From: an uncultured bacterium
GTDB lineage: Bacteria; Actinomycetota; Actinomycetes; S36-B12
Length of the DNA: 29,012 bases
NCBI GenBank assembly: GCA_903954205.1
Contig: CAJBMR010000261.1
Location: 1 to 29,012, forward strand
Reading direction: 5' to 3'
The translations under genes were made by a program, and so were the position numbers. Below, piece by piece: positions 22,216 through 29,012 of the stretch; positions within the stretch are counted from its first letter, which is position 1; the number at the start of each line of letters is the position of its first letter. The notes under the pieces were generated by a model. The model was not told the DNA's origin. It did no database searches and saw only the letters and a list, made by a program, of their open reading frames with translations.

Positions 22216-23030
22216 GGACTCTCCTCCGGGGTCAGGACGTAGGCTCCGGCACTAGTGACCGCGGACACACGCAGTCCCGCGTCGAAGCCGGCGGTAAGCG
22301 CTGCGCGCACCGCGAGGCGCCACTGCAACCCGAGATCAGGGTCGGCCTGCCTCATGCTCACGATATCGTCGGGAAGCGACACCAGGACGGTCTCCCTGGG
22401 TGCGGGCAGGTCCGTCAGTCGTGGACCGCCGTCGTCGACCCGGATGAGATCCCGGGTCGATCCGAGGTGCGCTTCATGGTCGGGGATGAGCAGGTCCCCG
22501 CGTGCAGCAGCGTGGGCTCGCTCGGAGTCCACCACCCACCACGCGACCAGGCGATCGGTGCGATCACCGGCATTGATCGCATCGGTCATGACGCCGTAGA
22601 AGTCCGGGTGGTAGTCGCGCACCTCCACGCCGAGCCGGTTGACGTTGAGATGCGCGTTGCGGCGTACCAATGGATCGAAGGTCCACGCCACGACCGGGAT
22701 GCCCTGCTCGATTGCCCAGGCCCGCTGGTGCTGCTTGATCGCGGCACCGATGCCGCGATCGCGCATGCCATCGACGACAGCGGCCATGTGGCTGTGCAGG
22801 AAGACGCCGCCGGGTAGCGATGGATCGCGTGCCGGGAAGCCGAGAGCGGCGCCCACCACGCGATCGCCCTCGTCATCGATGACGACACTGCAGTAGCCGC
22901 CCGCGTGCAGAAGGGCGCGCAGCAGGTTGGACGTGACCTGCGTGCCCTCCCCGGGCCACACCTGGTCGAAGATCGCCCGCGCCGCGGCCATGGAGTCGGG
23001 CTCGTCCGCCACCTCGATGCGCAGGCCCAT
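22212..23030 (-). CDS. GNAT acyltransferase, predicted amino-acid N-succinyltransferase
   Basis: A 272-residue protein of the COG3375-like GNAT group. The N-terminal half has the acetyltransferase fold: AARAIFDQVWP, VVGAALGFPA, and the CoA-binding RDRGIGAAIKQHQR, followed by WTFDPLVRRNAHLNVNRLGV. The C-terminal half is a family-specific extension. Relatives sit beside N-succinylamino-acid racemase and acylate D-amino acids from succinyl-CoA. I chose the ATG at 23030 because TACGGT lies 7 nt upstream and the protein then begins at the GNAT core. An upstream ATG (23144) would add 38 poorly conserved residues. It is translationally coupled to the racemase. Confidence 0.82.
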   Translation of the reverse strand: MGLRIEVADEPDSMAAARAIFDQVWPGEGTQVTSNLLRALLHAGGYCSVVIDDEGDRVVGAALGFPARDPSLPGGVFLHSHMAAVVDGMRDRGIGAAIKQHQRAWAIEQGIPVVAWTFDPLVRRNAHLNVNRLGVEVRDYHPDFYGVMTDAINAGDRTDRLVAWWVVDSERAHAAARGDLLIPDHEAHLGSTRDLIRVDDGGPRLTDLPAPRETVLVSLPDDIVSMRQADPDLGLQWRLAVRAALTAGFDAGLRVSAVTSAGAYVLTPEESP

Positions 23031-23037
23031 GAGCAGC

Positions 23038-23043
23038 ACCGTA
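23038..23043 (-). promoter_or_regulatory. Leaderless -10 hexamer of the GNAT gene
   Basis: On the minus strand TACGGT is followed by a 7-nt spacer and the ATG at 23030. It supports the shorter start of the GNAT-menC operon. Confidence 0.5.
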
Positions 23044-23160
23044 TCGAGTCGGACTTCGTCACCCGTCGACGCGGTTCCCCTGGACTCACGCGCGTCGACG
23101 GATGACAGGGGCCGACCCACCGACGCCGTAGCCGGGGCATCCATGCGGCACCATGGGCCG

Positions 23161-24294
23161 GTGACCCGGGACATCCTCGCCGCAGCGCGCTCTCGTCAGG
23201 CCGACCTCATCGAGGGCGTGCGCACCCTGGTCGAGGTCGAATCGCCGTCATCCGACATCGAGGCGTGCCGCACCTGCCTGGCCACCGCGAGCACCCTGAT
23301 CGAGTCATGGCTCGGCAGTCCGGCCCGAATCACGGAGCACGGGGGGAGGCCAGTGCTGCGCTGGGGGCCGGACCATCCCCGCGTGCTCCTGCTCGGACAC
23401 CTCGACACGGTGTGGCCGATCGGCACTCTCGATCGGATCCCGTGGGCGGTGGATGGAGACCGCATGACGGGGCCGGGAGTCTTCGACATGAAGGTCGGTG
23501 TCGTCCAGGCAATCGGTGCCGTGGCGCTGCTGGGTCTCGATGCCTCATCAGGGGTCGGACTGCTCTTCACCACGGATGAGGAGATCGGATCCGAAACCTC
23601 TCGAGCCGTCATCGAAGATGCCGCCCGCCACGCCGACGCGGTGCTCGTGCTCGAACCCTCGATCGAAGGCCAGCTCAAGACCGCGCGCAAGGGCACGTCG
23701 TGGTACCTCGTGCAGATCAACGGGCGCGCCGCGCATGCCGGCCTGGACCCCGAGCGCGGCATCAACGCCCTCGTCGAGGCCGCAGACCTGGTCCGTGACG
23801 CCGTCACCTGGGCACAACCCGACCTCGGCACGACCGTGACGCCGACCACCGCGCGCGCCGGAGTGACCGAAAACACCGTCCCGGACTCCGCAGTGATCGG
23901 CATCGACGTACGCGCCTGGACCGCCGAGGAGCAGCAGCGCATCGATGACCTGGCGCGCGGCTGGGGACCCACTCACCCCGAAGCGGGGGTCGCCATCATC
24001 GGTGGCGGCATCAATCGCCCGGCCATGGAGCAGTCCGCCGGTGCCGGCCTCGCACAGCTCGCCGAGGAGTGCGCTCTGCGTCTGGGGATCGAGCCCATCG
24101 GATCACGTGCCGTTGGCGGCGCGAGCGATGGCAACTTCACGGCCGCGCTGGGCATCCCGACACTCGACGGACTCGGCGCCGTGGGCGACGGCGCGCATGC
24201 CGACCACGAGTGGGCCAGCGCCCGCGCAGTCCCCGAGCGCACCGCGCTCGTCGCGGCGCTCACTGCCGCCATCCTCGCCGGGGAGTCTGCGTGA
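23161..24294 (+). CDS. M20 metallopeptidase, predicted N-succinyl-L-amino-acid hydrolase
   Basis: A 377-residue two-zinc hydrolase of the M20 family (carboxypeptidase G2-like branch). Metal and catalytic residues: His80 and Asp82 in LLGHLDTVWP, bridging Asp109 in GPGVFDMK, and Glu140/Glu141 in TTDEEIGSE. The dimerisation lid GRAAHAGLDPERGINAL follows, and GAVGDGAHADHEWAS supplies the last ligand. It diverges from the GNAT-racemase operon and would complete that pathway by removing the succinyl group from the L-product. The GTG at 23161 is the likely start, with CACCAT 6 nt upstream as a weak hexamer. Its stop overlaps the XPB start by 4 bp. Confidence 0.88.
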   Translation: MTRDILAAARSRQADLIEGVRTLVEVESPSSDIEACRTCLATASTLIESWLGSPARITEHGGRPVLRWGPDHPRVLLLGHLDTVWPIGTLDRIPWAVDGDRMTGPGVFDMKVGVVQAIGAVALLGLDASSGVGLLFTTDEEIGSETSRAVIEDAARHADAVLVLEPSIEGQLKTARKGTSWYLVQINGRAAHAGLDPERGINALVEAADLVRDAVTWAQPDLGTTVTPTTARAGVTENTVPDSAVIGIDVRAWTAEEQQRIDDLARGWGPTHPEAGVAIIGGGINRPAMEQSAGAGLAQLAEECALRLGIEPIGSRAVGGASDGNFTAALGIPTLDGLGAVGDGAHADHEWASARAVPERTALVAALTAAILAGESA

Positions 24295-25946
24295 CCGACG
24301 GTCCCCTTATCGTCCAAAGCGACAAGACGCTGCTGCTCGAGGTCGATCATCCGGCTGCCGGCGATGCGCGCCGCGCCATCGCTCCCTTCGCCGAACTCGA
24401 GCGCGCCCCTGAGCACATCCACACCTACCGGGTGACGCCCCTCGCGCTGTGGAATGCCCGCGCAGCGGGACATGATGCCGAGCAGGTGGTCGACATCCTG
24501 CTCACCTACTCCCGTTACGCCGTCCCGCACGCACTTCTCGTCGATATCGCCGAGACGATGGACCGCTACGGCCGCCTTACGATCGCCAAGCATCCCGCCC
24601 ACGGGCTCGTGCTCAGCACGACGGACCGACCCGTGCTCGAGGAAGTCCTACGCAGCAAGAAGGTCGCACCCCTGGTTGGTGCCCGCATCGACGACGACAC
24701 CGTCCTGGTCCACCCGAGCGAGCGCGGCCACCTCAAGCAGGTCCTGCTCACCCTGGGCTGGCCGGCGGAGGACCACGCCGGATACGTCGACGGCGAGGCC
24801 CATGCCATCGAACTCAACGAAGACGGATGGACCCTGCGGCCGTATCAGCGCGATGCGGTCGAGGGGTTCTGGGCGGGAGGCTCGGGCGTCGTCGTACTCC
24901 CCTGCGGTGCCGGCAAGACGATCGTCGGTGCCGCAGCGATGGCACGCGCCCAGGCGACCACCCTCATCCTGGTCACCAACACCGTGTCCGCGCGCCAGTG
25001 GAAGGCCGAGTTGCTCGCGCGCACCAACCTCACCGAGGACGAGATCGGCGAGTACTCCGGCGCGCGCAAGGAGATCCGCCCCGTCACGATCGCGACGTAC
25101 CAGGTGATGACGACCAAGCGGAAGGGCGTCTTCCCGCACCTCGAGGTCTTCGACACGCGCGACTGGGGCCTCATCATCTACGACGAAGTGCACCTGCTGC
25201 CGGCACCGATCTTCCGCTTCACAGCCGACATCCAGTCGCGGCGCCGACTCGGTCTCACCGCCACACTGATCCGCGAAGACGGGCGCGAGGGAGATGTCTT
25301 CACCCTCATCGGCCCTAAGCGCTACGACGCCCCGTGGAAGGAAGTCGAAGCACAGGGCTGGATCGCACCGGCCGAGTGCGTGGAAGTGCGCGTCACGCTC
25401 CCGGACTCCGAGCGCCTCGTCTACGCGACAGCAGAGCCTGACGACCGCTATCGACTCGCGGCCACGACCGGGGAGAAAACACGGCTGGTCGAGCAGCTGA
25501 TCGAGCGACATGCCGACGAGCAGGTCCTCGTCATCGGCCAGTACCTCGATCAATTGGCCGAGATCGCCGAGCACGTGGGCGCGCCGACCATCACCGGCGA
25601 GACGGGGGTCAAAGAGCGCGAGCGGCTCTTCGAGGCCTTCCGTCAGGGCGAGGAGCGCGTGCTTGTCGTGAGCAAGGTGGCCAACTTCTCCGTCGACCTA
25701 CCCGAGGCCTCCGTCGCGATCCAGGTGAGCGGCTCCTTCGGCTCGCGCCAGGAAGAGGCGCAGCGACTCGGCCGCCTCCTACGCCCCAAGGCCGACGGTC
25801 GCCGCGCCCGCTTCTACACCGTCGTCTCGCGCGACACCGTGGATGCCGACTTCGCCCAGAACCGACAGCGCTTCCTCGCCGAGCAGGGCTACGCCTACCG
25901 AATCGTCGACGCCGACGAGATCGACACCGCCGAGGAGCTGGGATGA
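24291..25946 (+). CDS. XPB/Ssl2-type DNA helicase
   Basis: A 551-residue superfamily 2 helicase of the bacterial XPB type. Residues 1-160 form the XPB N-terminal domain (IHTYRVTPLALWNARAAG). Walker A VVLPCGAGKT is at 201-210, DEVH at 298-301, and the XPB-specific RED motif of LIREDGREGD at 328-330. The C-terminal motor ends with GSFGSRQEEAQRLGRLLRPK. It unwinds DNA 3' to 5' and probably acts in repair. The GTG at 24291 overlaps the peptidase stop; the frame runs further upstream only as a shadow. The membrane protein gene downstream also overlaps by 4 bp, so three genes share one message. Confidence 0.94.
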   Translation: MTDGPLIVQSDKTLLLEVDHPAAGDARRAIAPFAELERAPEHIHTYRVTPLALWNARAAGHDAEQVVDILLTYSRYAVPHALLVDIAETMDRYGRLTIAKHPAHGLVLSTTDRPVLEEVLRSKKVAPLVGARIDDDTVLVHPSERGHLKQVLLTLGWPAEDHAGYVDGEAHAIELNEDGWTLRPYQRDAVEGFWAGGSGVVVLPCGAGKTIVGAAAMARAQATTLILVTNTVSARQWKAELLARTNLTEDEIGEYSGARKEIRPVTIATYQVMTTKRKGVFPHLEVFDTRDWGLIIYDEVHLLPAPIFRFTADIQSRRRLGLTATLIREDGREGDVFTLIGPKRYDAPWKEVEAQGWIAPAECVEVRVTLPDSERLVYATAEPDDRYRLAATTGEKTRLVEQLIERHADEQVLVIGQYLDQLAEIAEHVGAPTITGETGVKERERLFEAFRQGEERVLVVSKVANFSVDLPEASVAIQVSGSFGSRQEEAQRLGRLLRPKADGRRARFYTVVSRDTVDADFAQNRQRFLAEQGYAYRIVDADEIDTAEELG

Positions 25947-26449
25947 GCGACGAGCGCGTAGCGACCCAGCGCCAGCAACTCAGCGAGTTCACCCTCGCCA
26001 TCTATGCCGCCATCACGCTGCTCGGTGTCATCGCCGCAGCGAGCTGGAAGGGCCTTTTCGTCGATGATGCCGAACTCACGGTCATCATCATCGCCACGAC
26101 CGTGACGGTTGCCGTCGCGCATCTTTGGGCTTCGGTCGCGGCCCACCGCCTGGTCCACCGCAAGCCGCCGTCGCGTGCCGAATGGCGGGAGGAACTCCGC
26201 AATGCCGCCGCGATCCTCGTGGTCGGCGGGCTCGCCATCGCGGCGTTCATCATCTCGGGAATGTTCGGCCTAGACCTCACCGGAGAGGTCTTCGTCACCC
26301 TGGTCATGCTCATCGCCGTGCTCTTCGTCGTCGGCCTCATCGGAGCCCGCCGCGAAGGGCGGTCGTGGCTCGTGGCCCTGTGGATCGGGCTTCTCGACGC
26401 CTCGATCGGCATAGCAGTCCTGCTCGCCAAGGTGATCTTCGGCGGCTAG
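25943..26449 (+). CDS. Four-segment membrane protein
   Basis: A 168-residue integral membrane protein with four hydrophobic segments (near FTLAIYAAITLLGVIAA, LTVIIIATTVTVAVAHLWA, AAILVVGGLAIAAFIISGM, and VFVTLVMLIAVLFVVGLIG) plus a final hydrophobic stretch. A charged loop HRKPPSRAEWREELR lies in the middle. I do not recognise a characterised family. Its ATG overlaps the XPB stop in ATGA. The TAG stop overlaps the stop of the convergent gene in CTAG. No function is proposed. Confidence 0.78.
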   Translation: MSDERVATQRQQLSEFTLAIYAAITLLGVIAAASWKGLFVDDAELTVIIIATTVTVAVAHLWASVAAHRLVHRKPPSRAEWREELRNAAAILVVGGLAIAAFIISGMFGLDLTGEVFVTLVMLIAVLFVVGLIGARREGRSWLVALWIGLLDASIGIAVLLAKVIFGG

Positions 26450-26928
26450 GAGCCAGCGCGCAGCCCCACGGATCCGGCGAGGCTGAAGGTGACGCTGGAG
26501 ATCCCACTCAGGCCGGGGATGGGAATCGAGATGTCGTTCATCGTCACCGAACCCCCCAGCAGGAGCGTGCTCGGATCATCACCGGGCTGCGGCGTGGCCT
26601 CAACCGACATGGGCACATCGACCTGGCCGGCCTTGGCATTGCCCGACACCGTCCAGGGGTGGTCCGCCGCCGATCCCTCCGCCTCGAAGATGAGCAGATC
26701 GCCGTCGAAACGCTTGATAAGCGCGCGCGCAGCACCCTGCATGAGGAAGTTGGACGCCTTGAGCTTCTCCAGCGACATCTCGATGCGCAGCCGCACGGTC
26801 GACTTCGCCACGTGCAGCCCGCCACCGGTCACCGGAGCGCTCACCTCGAGCGAGGTGGGGAAGTCATGGGTTTGCAGGGTGATCGGGCTGCCGGGCTCGA
26901 TCGTCCAATTACCGGTGGATTCACTCAT
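26446..26928 (-). CDS. YceI-like protein (tentative)
   Basis: A 160-residue, beta-rich protein. It opens NWTIEPGSPITLQTHDF and alternates strands with LRIEMSLEKLKASNFLMQGAARALI, then strand-rich DHPWTVSGNAKAGQVDVPMS and a closing SVTFSLAGSVGLR. This arrangement resembles the lipocalin-like YceI family, which binds polyisoprenoids, but no signal peptide is present, so it would be cytosolic. The assignment is by pattern only. The ATG at 26928 has CAGGCT 6 nt upstream, a weak leaderless match. Confidence 0.6.
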   Translation of the reverse strand: MSESTGNWTIEPGSPITLQTHDFPTSLEVSAPVTGGGLHVAKSTVRLRIEMSLEKLKASNFLMQGAARALIKRFDGDLLIFEAEGSAADHPWTVSGNAKAGQVDVPMSVEATPQPGDDPSTLLLGGSVTMNDISIPIPGLSGISSVTFSLAGSVGLRAGS

Positions 26929-26965
26929 GAGGCAAGCCTGCCACGAGCAACGCGGCCGTCGGACA

Positions 26966-28925
26966 CTACCCGCGCACTCGAGTGCCCGCGGGATCGTAGA
27001 ACGGGGTTCGACTCCCGCGTGCCACGTGATCGACGCCGCGCACGCGCACGCTCAGTCTCGTGTCCCGGGGGTCGACATCGACGCCCACCACCGCCAGCCC
27101 GATGGCGCTCCCGACCGTGTATCCGAAGGCCCCGCTCGTGAGGCGCCCCACGGGCTCACCGTCGACGCACACCGTCTCCTCGCCCCACAGCCGCACACCC
27201 GGATCCTCCAAGGCCACATGAATGACGCGCGTGGACGGGACCTGGGCACGCTGCTCGAGTGCGCGCTGACCCGCGAATTCGACTTCCTTGTTCCAGGCAA
27301 CCGCGAAGCCCAGTCCGGCCGAGACGGGATCGTCGTAAGGCCCCATGTCATGACCGAGGTGCCGGTAGCCCTTCTCCAGCCGCAGTGAATCCAGCGCGAG
27401 GTAGCCCGCCATGCCGAGCCCCAGATCAGCCCCGGCATCCGACAGCGCGTCCAGCAGATTCACCGACAGATCCGCATCGCAATAGATCTCGAAGCCGAGC
27501 TCGCCGGTGAAACTGACCCTGAGGGCATAGGCGAATCCGTCGCCAATCTCGACGCGACGCCCTGCGAAGTAGGGATGGGCTTCGGCAGACCAGTCGTCGG
27601 GAGAAACGCGCGTCAGCAGGTCGCGGCTGCGAGGACCGAAGACGCCGAGGACGGCGGTGCCCGCCGTGAGATCGGTCACCGTGGCAGCCTGGTCCCGCGA
27701 CCGTCGTCTGAGGAGCCACAGCATGCGGTGCCGGCTCGATGTCGGCGTCACCACAAGGAAGCGGTCGGCAGCCACGCGTGTGACGGTGCCGTCCGCCTCG
27801 ATGCCGCCGTGGTCGTTGAGGAAGAGGGTGTACGCCGCCCGGTCGACGGGCAGATCCACGTCTGCGCTGGCGGCGAACTGAAGGGCCTCGACCGCACCCG
27901 CGCCAGCAACCTCGAACTTCGCAAACCCACTGAGGTCGATCACCCCCACGGCCTCGCGCACCGTCGCGTGCTCTCGGCCGACGACGTCATGCCATCCGGG
28001 GCGACGGAAGTCGTAGGCATCGACGAGTGCGGGAGGACCAAACCACAGGGGACGCTCGAGTCCGTTCAACTCCCCCATCACCGCGTCGGCTTCGACGTGG
28101 CGCTGATAGAGCGGAGTGCGCCGAACACCTCGCGGGGTCTCAGACTGGTAGCCGGGCCAGTGCATCGCGTAGAGGCGCCCGAGGCTCTCGCGCGTCCGCT
28201 CGTGGAGGTAGCGACGATTGGCCTGGTGGGGGGAGAACCGCTGCACATCGACGGCACTGGAGTCAAAGCATGGCGCTCCGGACAAGATCCAGCGCGCGAG
28301 TTCGCGACCGACGCCCGGCGCATAGATGATGCCCTGCGAATTCATGCCCGCGGCGACGAAGAGCCCCGCGACCTCGGCCGTCTCCCCCATGATCAGGGTG
28401 GTGTCGGGGGTGAAGCTCTCGGGGGCGTTGACGAAACGGTCGTAGCCTGCCGATGCGAGCGGTGGCACTGCGCGTTCGGCCGCGGCCCGGATGTCGCCGA
28501 TGTGTTCCCAGTCGGCATCGAACATCGCATGCCCGTCCGAGGCGATATCCGATGTCGGGCGCGGGACGCCGCGGGGCTCGAACGCCCCGAGGAGGAGGGC
28601 ATCACCCTCGGGGCGGATGTAGTAGCTGTTGTCGACGTCGCGCAGCACGGGGAGCCCGGAAACGTCAGCGCCAAGCGCATTCGAGCGCACATGCACGTGC
28701 TCGGCGGCGTAGAGGGGCACGGCGACACCCACTGTCGCAGCGAGGTCACGCGTCCACAGTCCTCCCGCGAGCACCACGGTGCGCGCGCTGATGGCACCGC
28801 GCGTGGTGCGCACGCCGACAGCTCGGCCATCCACGACATCAATCGACGTGACGTCGAGGCCTTCGCGCAGCGTCACGCCGAGCGCATGCGCAGCCTTCGC
28901 CAGTCCGAGCGCCGCCAAACTGGCT
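26966..28925 (-). CDS. FAD/GcvT-domain dehydrogenase (dimethylglycine/sarcosine type), 5' end missing
   Basis: About 650 residues of an enzyme that oxidatively demethylates N-methylglycines and passes the methylene group to tetrahydrofolate. The remaining part of the flavin domain includes AHALGVTLREG, ARTVVLAGGLWTRDLAA, NSYYIRPEGDALLLG and FVAAGMNSQGIIYAPG. The linker and GcvT domains follow (REAVGVIDLSGFAKFEV, LRVSFTGELGFEIYC, LDSLRLEKGYRHLGHDMGPYD), ending in the GcvT C-terminal barrel. Full-length relatives are around 800 residues and begin with a Rossmann FAD loop; that first part of about 150 residues is absent because the sequence changes abruptly near 28908-28925. The apparent ATG at 28939 lies in the foreign segment and is not a real start. 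Confidence 0.85.
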
Positions 28926-29012
28926 TTTGGTAATTCCATAAAGTGAAAACATCTGGTCGTCCCACTCCAAAATATTATTTACAATATCGTAATCCCAAAT
29001 GCCAACGCCACC
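28908..29012 (-). CDS. Foreign PAS-domain fragment at the window end
   Basis: Reading the minus strand from 29012 gives GGVGIWDYDIVNNILEWDDQ then MFSLYGITKSQFGGA without a stop. This is the start of a PAS fold of the type found in histidine kinases and diguanylate cyclases (GIWDWD...LxWDDxMxxLYG...FxGAYEAW). The segment from about 28920 is AT-rich, unlike the rest of the window. After GGA the frame turns into the antisense of the dehydrogenase gene, so the PAS protein is broken at the junction. It most likely comes from another organism. Confidence 0.8.

Noticed and set aside
26966..28939. Complete gene starting at the ATG at 28939
   Set aside because: The first codons lie in the AT-rich foreign segment and the FAD-binding N-terminus is missing, so the start is an accident of the junction.

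Overview
The window is a high-GC chromosomal segment from an actinobacterium (class Actinomycetia; I cannot place it more precisely). The evidence is uniform high-GC codon use, frequent GTG starts, an IdeR-type iron regulator very close to the mycobacterial protein, Actinobacteria-restricted families (DUF3027, a DUF2530-like protein), an extended cold-shock protein, and a pdxH-citA-serC ... XPB helicase block that I recognise from other actinobacteria. No rRNA, tRNA, CRISPR array or insertion sequence was found.

Layout. 1-2273: an isochorismatase-family hydrolase and a glyoxalase-fold protein diverging from one palindromic promoter, then two proteins of unknown function. 2308-5461: an FAD oxidoreductase and a cyclopropane-synthase-like methyltransferase, the predicted TmsA/TmsB pair for 10-methyl branched fatty acids, then a small NTF2-like protein. 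5466-7457: an enoyl-CoA-reductase-like SDR, a CsoR/CstR-family repressor with its own G/C-tract operator, and IdeR. 7524-10008: photolyase, an orphan ParA ATPase and a small protein with a ribbon-helix-helix-like tail. 10009-10163: a short tandem repeat and a long inverted repeat between convergent genes. 10164-15698: MFS exporter and PdxH (minus), then citrate synthase, SerC and a second MFS protein (plus). 15699-16004: a gene-free stretch with three composite sites repeated at exactly 52 bp, each pairing a DnaA-box-like motif with a fixed palindrome. 16005-19073: a 28-residue membrane peptide, a DUF2530-like protein, a minus-strand run of cold-shock protein, lipoprotein and DUF3027 protein, a small membrane protein and a HAD phosphatase. 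19102-25946: an XPB-partner protein and XPB helicase, separated by a GNAT / N-succinylamino-acid racemase / M20 peptidase cassette that looks like a D- to L-amino-acid conversion pathway. 25943-28925: a membrane protein, a YceI-like protein and a truncated FAD/GcvT-domain dehydrogenase.

Two genome-wide observations stand out. Many genes that are first in their transcription unit have a TANNNT hexamer (usually TAGNNT) exactly 6-7 nt before the start codon and no Shine-Dalgarno sequence, which points to leaderless transcription; this also decides several starts. The last ~100 bp are AT-rich and encode, in frame on the minus strand, part of a PAS domain from a foreign sensor protein. The window therefore probably ends in a chimeric assembly join that truncates the final gene.
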